Shown: piece by piece, positions 51,652-61,798 of the stretch | How the letters are laid out: every line of letters begins with the position of its first letter | Numbering within the stretch: the first letter of the stretch is position 1 | Origin: Ehrlichia japonica | GTDB taxonomy: Bacteria; Pseudomonadota; Alphaproteobacteria; Rickettsiales; Anaplasmataceae | Reading direction: 5' to 3' | DNA length: 64,000 nucleotides | NCBI RefSeq assembly: GCF_000632845.1 | Contig: NZ_CP007474.1 | Location: 186,001 to 250,000, forward strand | Program-made: the position numbers and the translations under genes | Notes under the pieces: generated by a model | The model's database searches: none | Seen by the model: the letters and a program-made list of their open reading frames with translations, nothing else | What the model was told of the DNA's origin: nothing

Positions 51652-52677
51652 ATGCGTGATATATCTAATCTTTTATATTTCTATTATTATTCGAAATTGG
51701 GGGAGATATCTGGAAAGCTATACAGTGCGCATTGTAAAAAGTTAGAAGAAAATCCACAGCTGTATAAACCATTTACTTTGAGTGAAGGGGCATTGATAAG
51801 ACTTGCTAGTTATGCTTGTGATGGTTTAAGTGAACCGGATGTAATGGAACGTGTAAATTTGGATGGGGATATTGTAGAAGCTATAAAATCTAAAGTGGCT
51901 AGTATGGTAGATTTTTTAATTAAGGTGTATAATAATATGATTGATATGCGTATTCATCCTGACCGAAATAACAGCTTAGTGTTTGCTACAGAATTATTAT
52001 TATATAGGATCAAAGAGACTTCAAGTACGGTAAGATATTTGTGTCAGAAGTTAATAAGGTATAGCAATGTAATAATGAGAGATGATTTTATATATGTATG
52101 TCTTGCTGTTCATAATCTTGATTTTTTTTCTTATAATATACAGGAATGTGCTAACGACATAAATTCTGCACTATTAGCATCGTGTAGGTCAACTAATACA
52201 ATGAATATTCCTGTTACAAAAGAGTCAAAAATATCAAGTTGCCGTATATTAGAGGGCATGGATTCTGATAAGAATCGTTACTTGTGTGATTTGAAAAATA
52301 AAGTTGTATCTGACTTAGTTCCGCTACATGAAAGTTCCATTGCTGAGTTGGGACGTAGATATGAATATGATATGTCACTTTTATTCCAGTCTGTGATGAT
52401 ATCTATTCAAGATTATGGACAATCTTTTTCTAAAGGATCAAGATTGGTTATATTAAGTTCTGGAAAAATATCTTTTATTAATGATTTTACAAATGACTCT
52501 ATCTTGTATAATCGATCAATCGACTATTTGGCTGTAGGTGGTCTTCCTATTTACAGGATTTCTTCTAATATGGTTTTAGATGACCGAGAAGCCCAAGATA
52601 AGATAACTATTTTATCTAGTAGTGATGATGAAGAATTAATAACTCCTGTAAGGGCCGTTGTAAGTAAAGGAAAGTGA
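51652..52677 (+). CDS. Uncharacterised 341-residue protein, paralogue of 54083 gene
   Basis: Not recognised. It has no signal peptide or membrane segment and is mainly helical, with a run of acidic residues near the C terminus (SSDDEELI). A perfect AGGAGGT Shine-Dalgarno 4 bases before the ATG suggests strong translation, unusual for this window. Residues about 55-165 align by eye with residues about 70-175 of the protein at 54083. ERVNLDGDIVEAIKSK matches GRVGLNTEIIEQIKSL, and MRDDFIYVCLAVHNLDFFS matches LRDFLLMVSAVDMVRLFS. The region downstream is decayed DNA. Confidence 0.82.
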   Translation: MRDISNLLYFYYYSKLGEISGKLYSAHCKKLEENPQLYKPFTLSEGALIRLASYACDGLSEPDVMERVNLDGDIVEAIKSKVASMVDFLIKVYNNMIDMRIHPDRNNSLVFATELLLYRIKETSSTVRYLCQKLIRYSNVIMRDDFIYVCLAVHNLDFFSYNIQECANDINSALLASCRSTNTMNIPVTKESKISSCRILEGMDSDKNRYLCDLKNKVVSDLVPLHESSIAELGRRYEYDMSLLFQSVMISIQDYGQSFSKGSRLVILSSGKISFINDFTNDSILYNRSIDYLAVGGLPIYRISSNMVLDDREAQDKITILSSSDDEELITPVRAVVSKGK

Positions 52678-54082
52678 TATATTGATGAGATAACTGTAAA
52701 TATCTCTATACAGTGTGGTTAGTAATTTATTCAATTGCTAAAAATTATGTATGAAATTTTAGTCTTTTATTTTTATATGTCTTCAAACCTATAAGTATTT
52801 TATAATCCTATGTTACTGGAAAAGTATGTCTTTTTTTATGAATTGTTACTAAATTACTGTGTATTGATAAATAATATTATTAATTTTTGTAGAATTGTTT
52901 TAACATATTTAATAAATATAATTATATGTTGTTAATGCTATTTTGGTAAAGTTATTAATATGTAGAATATAATGTAGTATTTTTTATATTGGTGAAAACT
53001 TTTTTACAAGCTTATATTCCTTGAATTTATTAGTTGCTTTATTGAAAATTACTTGATTTATACTGTATGCTTATAGGAATCTTTAGCATGCAAACTATAA
53101 CTAATCTGCTGTAATTATTGGTATATGGATAGTTAGATAAAGTGGTTCTAGAGAATTATGTGATTATCATTATTGCAAGCTAGTAATGTATATAGTATTT
53201 AATTGTCAAATTAATGATAGTTATGAAACAATGATACATTTTTTATTCTGCTTGTGTTATCTCAAGTAGTAAATATGTTCAAGATTTTACTAATCTTAAT
53301 TACAACGTTGTAAGTAAAACTATCTGTACTGTATCATTTATTATTAATAATTTGGTAAAACTGAATCATCTTGAAAGTTGTGCTGAATATCTTGGTGTTG
53401 AATTGTTTATGAATGGATGAAATGTATGAATAATATTTGTAATGATTTGATAAGGTTCTCATAAGTCCAAGATTTATGGTTTGGATACTGCTGAATAATA
53501 TAAGGTTTTATATCAAGCAGATAGAGAGATGTATAAATTTATATTATCCAATTAAAAAATCGTGATAAACAAAATATTACCAATCCAGAGAATTATTATG
53601 TGTTCCCGTCAATGTAGGAAATTATGATTTAGGTGTTTATGTTGAGTTTGTGATAACCAGGTAAAGAATAATATATCTCTATTGTTAGTAGACTCATTTT
53701 AATGGAGTGAAAGCAGGGTATGGTTATTCATATGAGAATCTGATTAGTAGAAGAATATAGAGTATTTTTTTGGTCCATAGTTAGTTCTTGATAACGTAAA
53801 AGGCTAACATTCATTGATAATTTGAGAGAAATACTAGTTTATTGAAGATTTTCTTGAAAAAGAAAAATCACTACTTTTTGTGCTATATGCATAAATCAAC
53901 TTATGATGATTTTTTATATTAAAAAATTTTTTCAAGTTAAAAAAAAGTAGAAGAGTATATAAACATTGGCTTTTAAAGCTCTTAATTAAAATATAACTTA
54001 ATTGTTGTTGTATAGTATTTTTCTAATTTTGTCGTGCAATTTTAAATAAAATTCTTATAATATAGAGTTTATTAAAAAATAA
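52678..54082. other. Decayed coding region
   Basis: No intact gene. Short coding-like runs are broken by stops and frame changes. One is a 50-codon stretch at about 53264-53420 reading SKYVQDFTNLNYNV..., followed by a different frame with KSKIYGLDTAE near 53460. Codon-like composition without an open frame points to old pseudogenes, probably related to the neighbouring orphan families. I cannot prove which. Confidence 0.45.
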
Positions 54083-54733
54083 ATGAAGTTCTTAAATTTT
54101 ACAATATATTTTAGTATGATTGCTAATATGAACAATTTTAATAAATTTACAAGCTATTGCCTGAAGCCAGTGATTAGGTTAAGGAGTAAGAAATTATATA
54201 ATAGTTTAGTTGCTATGATTATTAATAATTCCGTCCAGTGTGATTTAGATGTTCTGACAAAATCATTAATGTGGCTTATTGATAGTGCACATAATATTTT
54301 GAATAATCCAAATTTAATAGGTCGGGTAGGTCTAAATACTGAAATAATAGAACAAATAAAATCTTTATCATACTCTATTGTATCTGAGTGGGTTAGTGCC
54401 GTTGATGAGTTTGTAGGTAATAGTACTACTAATAATCGTTTGGCTCTGAATTTATTTAGAAAGTTATTGTTAAGCACTACATTATCTTTATGTACAATTA
54501 AGATTAATTGTAGGTTATTGATGGAGAATAGTGATTGTTCTTTAAGGGATTTCTTATTGATGGTATCTGCTGTTGATATGGTAAGGTTATTTTCTAGAAT
54601 AGTGAATGACCGTATTACTTGTAAAATCACAGAGTGTATCTCTGTACTTATGATATCTTCTAATGTATCTATGGATTCTTTATTAAGTATCGACAATATA
54701 TCTACTAATAGGGGTTTAATACATTGTTGTTAA
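54083..54733 (+). CDS. Uncharacterised 216-residue protein, paralogue of 51652 gene
   Basis: Not recognised in any family. Mainly helical, no clear membrane segment. It shares the central region of the 51652 protein (see that entry) but lacks its last ~130 residues, so it is a shorter or truncated family member. The start is uncertain: ATG 54083, or ATGs 11 and 15 codons later. No good Shine-Dalgarno is seen. It may be a living gene or an early-stage pseudogene. Confidence 0.6.
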   Translation: MKFLNFTIYFSMIANMNNFNKFTSYCLKPVIRLRSKKLYNSLVAMIINNSVQCDLDVLTKSLMWLIDSAHNILNNPNLIGRVGLNTEIIEQIKSLSYSIVSEWVSAVDEFVGNSTTNNRLALNLFRKLLLSTTLSLCTIKINCRLLMENSDCSLRDFLLMVSAVDMVRLFSRIVNDRITCKITECISVLMISSNVSMDSLLSIDNISTNRGLIHCC

Positions 54734-56757
54734 TGTAAAAAAGATATTAATTTGTTGTATTACTAGTATATTAGTGAGTTATAATACCTTATTATTTTTG
54801 ATATTTATATATTTATAGTTCGTATCTTTCTATAGGTGATACTTTATAAGTGTTTGATTTGTAGTTAATACTTCTGTCTTACTATTGAAAATTGAGTTAG
54901 CATCTTTTATTTGAGAAAAAATTGTTAATTTAATCAATGATTAGCAATTTTCTAGTTACAAAAAGTTAATAAAAGAAATGTAGATATTATTGTAAGAGGT
55001 TGTAATTAATATAAGTGATTTGTAATTTTTAGTATTTAATAAACAAAACTAACTAGCAATTTACTATCTATTTGTGTCTTATATGTTGATTAATAATAAT
55101 GATATGTGTGACGTTATACTTATCGTTTAGGTAATCTAGATTTATAAGGGTAGCCTTTTCTGGAGTAGATAGAATATTCATTTTAAAGAATGGTTAGATA
55201 ATATTTGGGTTAAGTTAATTGATGTTATTACTAAGTGTTGAAGATAATGTGAATTTTTCTGAAGAGATTGAGCTGTAAGTTGTGTAATGTAACTATAGTG
55301 TCAGTGCTGTTTTAGTAGAAGGGTAGATAAAAGAAATATCTTATTAAAGTTTCTATTAAAATATGACATGAAGATGACTAATATTGATATTATTAATTTT
55401 TTATGTATTTTACTGGATGGAGATAAATAGGAAAAACAATGTTTTGTATTGTTGATTTTGGTTGTACTTTTTCTTATACAAAAAAATGAATCAGTTTTTC
55501 TATTTTACGTAAATTTAAAAGACTATGTATTGAAACAGCAAGATGAATATTAGTCAAAATGAATTAAATAATGTAATAAATATGGATTAAGATGTACTGG
55601 TGATGTAAGCCTAAGATTTCCTTATACAGCGGACTTATTGTGAATACATTAGGTAATATTGAAAGAATATATGATGATGTTTGGTATAATTGTAATTTGA
55701 AGTGTATTGTAGGCTTAATCCTGTAGTTGATAAGATATTTGAAAGTTGTGATTATCTATTATTGGTATGATTCGATTATTAGTTTTATTGATGAAATTGA
55801 AAAGTGCAGGGTGTTTTTGGAAAGATTGTATAAAGATAGTTCTTCTTCCATGAAATTTGAAGTAGAAGAATTCTATAATTAGGTGGATTCGATTTCTCAT
55901 GATTGAAGGTAATTTTGTGGCCCGGAGAAGTTACTGGAAAAGATTTTTAAATTAATTATCTAACTTCTATAGGGGGGGCTTATGACTTTATACTCTAGTG
56001 TGGGAATTACTCTGTGTGATATGGTTTTTATTACCTTTCAAAATTTGATGTGTACTGGCTAATATGAAAAAATTTAGTGCATATGTTTCAGGTCCAGAAA
56101 TTACGTAGTTATTCTATAAATGGATCCACAAATTTAAGTGTGTATATTTATCTTAAACATGTGCAATTTCTATGAAAAAGTAAAACTTTGGGGAAAGAGA
56201 TTTATAAAAATATGAATATAGTTATATAACTTGCTCATGTTTTGTGATTATTGTGGGTAAGGACATCAGTAGTTAATGTTTTAAAATTAAGGATTATAGT
56301 TACTGTATTCTATCACTTGTGTGGTATAGTTTTTGTGGTTTTTAAAATATTTTTAATTAGGTCTTTTTATTACTAATGGTTGTTGTTGTGGTATATATCT
56401 AGTACTGAACTAAGAAAAAAAGTGAATTATTGTATGAAAGTAATCTAGTAGGATGTAGTACTAATATTGTAAATATAGGGTATAAAATACATCAGTGGAC
56501 CATATTTATTTACGATATATAACTGTTATTAGTTACAAATTGTAGTGCTTAATAACAGATCAATGGTATATATGGTTAGTATTTTAGGGTAATATGGCTT
56601 TATAATAGCTTGTTGTGTAATAATCTCTGTAACAAGGTATTTTTTGTTAATTTTTATTTAATGTCGTTGGTTAATATATTAACTATATTTTCATTTAGTA
56701 TAGTTATTAATAATTGTAGTGTGTAAGTTTCATGCTATTAACTTATGAGTTTGTATC
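54734..56757. other. Long decayed region, 2 kb
   Basis: No intact gene. Coding-like fragments appear in changing frames on the plus strand. One is about 55787-55880 (IDEIEKCRVFLERLYKDSSS..., then a stop), preceded by VDKIFESCDYLLLV in another frame. This looks like one or more old pseudogenes. No RNA gene or sharp tandem repeat is seen. Confidence 0.45.
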
Positions 56758-57519
56758 ATGAAATATAGAATTTATTTAGCTATAGCTATAGCTAGTATTT
56801 TAACATCTATTATTTTTGCTTTAGTATTGCATAATATATTGAGTACGTATAGAAATTTTAAAGGGGAACTAGATAGAGTTAATACGTTATCTAAGTGTAT
56901 GGTTGGTATTTCTAATCGCGATTTGCATAATTCTATTATTTGTAATTTTAAGGGGAAATTAAAACAGCAGTTAAAAGATTTTTGTGATAAAAATGGGGTT
57001 GAGTCTATAGAGGCTGAATCTGCTCAATATGGTGTTTTAATGGTTAAGATTGGTTTTGATTATGTACAACATCGAATGTCTAATTTAATAAACAGAGATC
57101 TGAATAATGATGATATTCATAAGAAAATATTACTGTTAGATAATATTATTTCTCAATCTAAAGAATCAATATTTATGGTCAGTAAATACCAACACGCTTT
57201 AGTAAAATGTGAATTACAAAATATACCATACATACGTGTTTTATTAGAGAATGTTTTTAATTTAGTAAAGGATATAGAAATAGATCAAATTGATTTAATG
57301 AAGGTGTATCATGTAAAATTAGACCATGGTTTGGCTTTTATTACTAAAGGGCTTAGCTTTGTTATGAAGGATATTAAAGTACTAAATGGGTTTTATAGTG
57401 ATACTGAGCTATATTATGATGGATTTTTTTATGATGAAGATTATACTACTTTTTCTACTATATCTTTAAGTGATATTGAAAGATGTTCGTATGAAAATGT
57501 AGATTTTTTGGAATATTAA
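56758..57519 (+). CDS. Membrane-anchored uncharacterised protein, 253 residues
   Basis: Unrecognised. One N-terminal membrane anchor (about 5-25, IYLAIAIASILTSIIFALVL) is followed by a helical soluble body of about 220 residues. The body contains CNFKGKLKQQLKDFCDKNG near 60-80 and an acidic, Tyr-rich C terminus (YYDGFFYDEDYTTF). The anchor-plus-helical-domain plan, with a short basic FKGKLK stretch, resembles the array proteins at 59319-61797. It may be a distant relative. The intact frame amid decayed DNA suggests it is under selection. Confidence 0.7.
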   Translation: MKYRIYLAIAIASILTSIIFALVLHNILSTYRNFKGELDRVNTLSKCMVGISNRDLHNSIICNFKGKLKQQLKDFCDKNGVESIEAESAQYGVLMVKIGFDYVQHRMSNLINRDLNNDDIHKKILLLDNIISQSKESIFMVSKYQHALVKCELQNIPYIRVLLENVFNLVKDIEIDQIDLMKVYHVKLDHGLAFITKGLSFVMKDIKVLNGFYSDTELYYDGFFYDEDYTTFSTISLSDIERCSYENVDFLEY

Positions 57520-58440
57520 CTTGTTTTAAGAGCTATTGATATGACTTTGGTGGGTTTTGATAATCATATTTAATGTAAGGATTTATATTATTACGCATTA
57601 TTTTTGTAGAAGATATTAATATGGGTATATATGTATATAATTTAGAAGAAGCTAAGTAGGATATGTTGAATCAAATTATTATAGTTAATTAAGAATTACT
57701 TATGTAATAGATTGTTGTTTGTAGTTTTATATGGTGACTCTTGTGGTTTTTATTATCAACCATGATCTACATTGTGAGACAGTAACAAGTTTATGGATAA
57801 GGGTGTTGATTATATTAAGAAACGGAGTTGAGGTTTAGGATGTGTGGATCTAGGAGTAGTACAATCAAGCAACAGAAAGGTGTTTTATGGTATTCATAAG
57901 ACATGATAAAGAAAAGTTCTTTTCTATATACAATAGGTAAATTTTAGTTTTATGTAAGTATAGAAAGTATTTTGAACTTTATTAACATAACATGTGTAAG
58001 TAGTAAGAGTGGAAAATAGAATGAAAACCAGATTCTAAAAGTTTATTACTAAGATGTAAGTAGGTTTACAACATTTTACATGAGCCATGGTATAATAAAT
58101 ATTCTAAGATTTTTGTCTTATAAAATGAAATTCTGGATTTTTGTAGTGCGTTAATTTTTGGATTTTATAGTTGATTAACATTTATTGTGTTATGGCAAGG
58201 TTTATAAAAAAGCTGTATTTCAAGTGCATAGCTTTTAGAGTTTTCATAGACTAACTTTGTGCTAAAAGTACATATATAATTGTTGACGTTAATCTATATT
58301 ATATATGAAAGTGTGGCTTGTCTTATATTTTCGTATTCATTACTATGTATAGGAGTGTGCATAGTTTCTTTAAATCATTAATAATTTAAATTTATATCAA
58401 ATGTTATGACCTTATGGCTTTTTCAAATATGTTTCTTGTC
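57520..58440. other. Decayed or non-coding gap
   Basis: About 920 bases with no intact frame. Isolated coding-like words occur, but nothing can be assigned with confidence. Confidence 0.35.
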
Positions 58441-59260
58441 TTTCTTATTCTTAAGAAGTTAAAGAAAAAGCTTAAAGATTTTGTTATATGAATATCGTAT
58501 AGAATTTAATAATAAATCTATTAGATGAATATTTTAATGAGTTAGAGTAATCTGAGTAGTACATAGATCAACTACCTAATTGTAAAGAAGATGTTGCTGA
58601 CATGGGTTTTAATATGGAGGGTCAATATTTGTGTGTACTGAATTCTAAATAAAGGTATTAATTACAAAACTTGTCATATTTTATATTGAGAATATTAATG
58701 AGTTAATAGAATTTTTAATAAAAATTTTATTTTCTTACATAAGATATCAAAATACTTAGTTGATTTACTATTAAAATCTTATATAATTATCAAGTATAAG
58801 TTAATTTTTTAATAATTTTAATCAGTTGATGTATTTGAGAAATTTAGAACCTGGTAACTTATGTGTATGAGATACGTTTTATTGCTCGCGCAAAAATGAA
58901 AGCGTATATGATAGGTCTATACCAAAATGGTAAAGAGTTAAGTGAAGATGAGGTTAGTGAGTTAAAAGATTGCGAGTATGGACAGAGCCAAGTAGTAGAA
59001 ATGATGAATATAGTATGAGATATGATACAGAATGCTTAGTATAACGTGCTATTAGATGTGTTGAATATAAAATGGACTACCATTTGGACAATTATTTGTT
59101 GTTAAGTTCTAAAGGGGGAAAGAGAGTTCTGTGTCGTATAAGGTCAGCTTTTGAAATGTTTAAAAATAGTATGGAAGCTATTAGGCAAGAAGGGAAAAAA
59201 GCACTTACTACTTTGACAAACACTGAAGAGTCAAAAGATGTACAAGTTGAGAAGGTATAG
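58441..59260 (+). pseudogene. Decayed copy of the 59-62 kb array family
   Basis: Pieces in order match the array proteins. LKKLKKKLKDF (about 58451) matches the FRKKLKEVNP region. IARAKMKAYMIGLYQNGKELSEDEVSELKD (about 58884-58970) matches AILLLQSIKIYQSNKELTELQRDALKE. VLCRIRSAFEMFKNSMEAIRQ (from about 59118) matches FFSMYATFDLFKSGMEAIDRQ. Stops and frame changes separate the pieces. The last part is still an open frame of 62 codons (59072-59260), which should not be taken as a gene. Its final codons (SKDVQVEKV) and the following leader recur before the second and third array genes. Confidence 0.75.
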
Positions 59261-59318
59261 GCTGCTTTGAGGCTTGTTGTATTACATAAAATAGATATTT
59301 TAATTAAAGGAAATTATA

Positions 59319-59987
59319 ATGGAAAAAAATAAAATACGTATGGTTATTGGATTAAGTATTGGTCTAATTATAGTGATGCTATGGATTGTTGGTGTAATAT
59401 GTACTTATATCTCTATAAAAAAAGCTTATGGATCTACTAGAGAAGAAATACGTAATGGTTTTAGAAAGAAACTTAAAGAAGTCAATCCATCATATGGTGA
59501 GGATTTATACAAAGTTACTTATGCAGTGTGTTTTCTGTTAAGTCAATTTCAGTCTTGGGAAAGTATAAGACCTGATAGCGATAAGGCTGATCAGGGAGTA
59601 GATAATATATCTATTGCGATTCTTTTATTGCAGTCAATAAAGATATATCAAAGTAACAAAGAATTAACTGAACTTCAAAGGGATGCATTGAAAGAAGCAG
59701 GATTTGATGAAGCAGCATTTAATAAATATTCTAAAGATGAGATAAAGAAGATAGCATTTGAATTAGTAAGATCTTCTCTTGTTCATGGGATTGAAGTCAT
59801 GGGTCTTGGGTTTGGAGGTATATTGAAGTTTTTTAGTATGTATGCAACCTTTGACCTTTTTAAGAGCGGTATGGAGGCTATTGATAGACAAACAGTACTA
59901 AAAGAGATAGTTAGCCCAACAGATCCTTCATTGGAGGTAATGAATAATGAAGTTCAAGATTCACTATTCCCAAGAACCAGGACTTGA
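59319..59987 (+). CDS. Array protein 1: membrane-anchored, unknown family
   Basis: A 222-residue protein without a recognised family. An N-terminal membrane anchor (about 8-33, VIGLSIGLIIVMLWIVGVICTYISI) is followed by a helical soluble domain. The domain contains KKLKEVNPSYGEDLYKVTYA, LLSQFQSWESI, a central IAILLLQSIKIYQSNKELTELQ and a C-terminal MYATFDLFKSGMEAIDRQT. The tail ends with RTRT. The leader has AAAGGA 8 bases before the ATG. It is the first of three tandem paralogues and is followed by a remnant of a fourth. It is likely surface- or vacuole-directed, but that is inference. Confidence 0.8.
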   Translation: MEKNKIRMVIGLSIGLIIVMLWIVGVICTYISIKKAYGSTREEIRNGFRKKLKEVNPSYGEDLYKVTYAVCFLLSQFQSWESIRPDSDKADQGVDNISIAILLLQSIKIYQSNKELTELQRDALKEAGFDEAAFNKYSKDEIKKIAFELVRSSLVHGIEVMGLGFGGILKFFSMYATFDLFKSGMEAIDRQTVLKEIVSPTDPSLEVMNNEVQDSLFPRTRT

Positions 59988-60137
59988 TAAATGTTCTAAA
60001 GATGTTGAGAAGAATTCTATATCTGAATTAGTAAGATCTTCTCTGGGGGATTGGATTCCTGAGTCTGAAGATATATTAAGGTTTTTATAATAGAAGAACC
60101 AAAAGATGTACAAGTTGAGAAGGTAGCGGCTGCTCTG
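59988..60137 (+). pseudogene. Array family remnant after gene 1
   Basis: Encodes, in a frame different from gene 1, LDKCSKDVEKNSISELVRSSL, the same segment that follows genes 2 and 3. It then breaks after GGGGGATTGGAT and resumes with ILRF. It is an internally deleted 3' piece of a further family member. Confidence 0.75.
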
Positions 60138-60186
60138 AGGCTTGTTGTATTACATAAAATAGATATTTTAATTAAAGGAAATTATA

Positions 60187-60879
60187 ATGGTAAAAAATAA
60201 AATAAATATGGTTATTGGATTAGCTATTATTCTAAGTGTAGCAATGATAGTGATGATTTCATTGATTGCTTCTATGGCATGGGGTTTTTATGCACTAAGT
60301 GATTGTGCCGTTGCAGAAAAAATTTGTGTACGTACTCAAGAAAAAGTAGTTTATGATCTTAGAGAGGGTGATTTTGAAGCATATGATCCATCATATATGG
60401 ATGATTTACAAAAAATTACTTCTGCAACGCGTGCTCTGTTCGATCATTTTCAGTCTTTGAGAAGCATAGAATCTGGTAACCGTGATGTTGAGTGTGGAGC
60501 AAGGGCTATGTCTGATGCGATTCTTTTATTACGTGTAATAAATATATATCAAAATGGCAACAAAGTAACTGAACCTGAAGTGAATAGATTAAAAAAATTA
60601 GGATTTTATGAAAGTTCTGAAGATGAGATAAAGGATAAAATATCTGAATTAGTACAAACTTCTTTTTCTTGTGGGATTAGATGCGTATGTTATGGGCTTG
60701 GAAATATGAAGAGTCTTGTTGTTCTGTATGCAAACCTTGACTTTTTTAATAGAGGTATGCAGGCTATTAATAGACAAACAGAAGCATCAAGAGAGACAGT
60801 TAGCCCAACAGTTCCTTCATTGGAGGTAATGAATAATGCTGCAGTTCAAGCTTTACTATTCCTAAGAACCAGGACTTGA
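60187..60879 (+). CDS. Array protein 2: membrane-anchored, unknown family
   Basis: A 230-residue paralogue of array protein 1, with the same layout. An anchor at about 8-36 (VIGLAIILSVAMIVMISLIASMAWGFY) precedes a helical domain (DPSYMDDLQKITSATRALFDHFQSLRSIESG, IKDKISELVQTSF, LDFFNRGMQAINRQT). The tail ends RTRT. It is clearly the most diverged of the three in the first half of the soluble domain and is rich in cysteine there (CAVAEKICVRT). The leader is nearly identical to that of gene 1, including AAAGGA. Its start lies 868 bases after the start of gene 1. Confidence 0.8.
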   Translation: MVKNKINMVIGLAIILSVAMIVMISLIASMAWGFYALSDCAVAEKICVRTQEKVVYDLREGDFEAYDPSYMDDLQKITSATRALFDHFQSLRSIESGNRDVECGARAMSDAILLLRVINIYQNGNKVTEPEVNRLKKLGFYESSEDEIKDKISELVQTSFSCGIRCVCYGLGNMKSLVVLYANLDFFNRGMQAINRQTEASRETVSPTVPSLEVMNNAAVQALLFLRTRT

Positions 60880-61033
60880 TAAATGTTCTAAAGATGTTGA
60901 GAAGAATTCTATATCTGAATTAGTAAGATCTTCTCTTGCTTGGGGGATTGGATTCCTGAGTCTGAAGATATATTAAGGTTTTATAATAGAAGAACCAAAA
61001 GATGTACAAGTTGAGAAGGTAGCGGCTGCTCTG
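60880..61033 (+). pseudogene. Array family remnant after gene 2
   Basis: Same remnant as at 59988-60137 (TGTTCTAAAGATGTTGAG starts at 60884), with a slightly different deletion (CTTGCTTGGGGGATTGGATTCCTGAG). It runs into the repeated leader at 61034. Confidence 0.75.
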
Positions 61034-61081
61034 AGGCTTGTTGTATTACATAAAATAGATATTTTAATTAAAGGAAATTAA

Positions 61082-61136
61082 TAAATTTAATATTTAGTAA
61101 TTAATAAATATTTACTAATTAATAACGGATATTATA
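61082..61136. repeat. AT-rich insert in the leader of array gene 3
   Basis: Compared with genes 1 and 2, about 50-55 bases are inserted between AAAGGAAATTA and ATTATAATGG. The insert holds three AATTAATAA words and a TTAGTAA/TTACTAA inverted repeat. It moves the Shine-Dalgarno away from the original ATG at 61137. Confidence 0.85.
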
Positions 61137-61164
61137 ATGGAAAGAAGTAAAATAAAATATATAT

Positions 61165-61797
61165 ATGGATACTAGATTAACTATTTGTCTATTTATAGTG
61201 ATGCTATTGATTATTTCTATAGTACGTAGTTGTATCCGGATAAAAAAAATTTATGGATCTATGCGAGAAAGAGTATTTAATGATTTTAGCAAGAAATTTA
61301 AAGAATCTAATCCGTCATGTGGTGAGGATTTATTCAAAATTACTTATGCAATGGATTCTCTGTTAAGTCAATTTCAGTCTTGGAAAAGTATAGAACCTGG
61401 TAGCCCTAATGCTAAGAAGGGAGTAGATTATATATCTATGGCGATTCTTTTATTGCGTTCAATAAAGATATATCAAGGTAACAACGAATTAACTGAACTT
61501 GAAAGGAATAAATTAAAAGAATTAGGAGTTGATGAATGTTCTGAAGATGAGATAAAGAATATGATATCTGGATTAGTAAAATCTTCTCTTGCTCATGGGA
61601 TTGGATTCATGGATCTTGAGTTTGGTATAAGGAAGTTTTGTGTTATGTGTGCAACCATTGAACTTTTTAAGAGCGGTATGCAGGCTATTAATAGACAAAC
61701 AGAAGCATCAAAAGAAACAGTTAGCCCAACAGCTCCTTTATTGGAGGGAATGAATAATGAAGTTCAAGATTCACTACTCCCAAGAACCAGGACTTGA
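61165..61797 (+). CDS. Array protein 3: paralogue with altered start
   Basis: A 210-residue paralogue. The membrane anchor is about 4-20 (LTICLFIVMLLIISIVR), the body is very close to protein 1, and the end is RTRT. The ancestral ATG is at 61137 (ATGGAAAGAAGTAAAATAAAA) but its frame stops after 12 codons. The remaining frame restarts at an ATG at 61165 within the anchor region. The normal Shine-Dalgarno is displaced by an insert. Expression may be lost or need re-initiation, so this is either a shortened gene or a young pseudogene. Confidence 0.6.
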   Translation: MDTRLTICLFIVMLLIISIVRSCIRIKKIYGSMRERVFNDFSKKFKESNPSCGEDLFKITYAMDSLLSQFQSWKSIEPGSPNAKKGVDYISMAILLLRSIKIYQGNNELTELERNKLKELGVDECSEDEIKNMISGLVKSSLAHGIGFMDLEFGIRKFCVMCATIELFKSGMQAINRQTEASKETVSPTAPLLEGMNNEVQDSLLPRTRT

Positions 61798-61798
61798 T

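Noticed and set aside
59072..59260. 62-codon frame as a separate gene
   Set aside because: It is the surviving end of a decayed array-family gene, not an independent gene.
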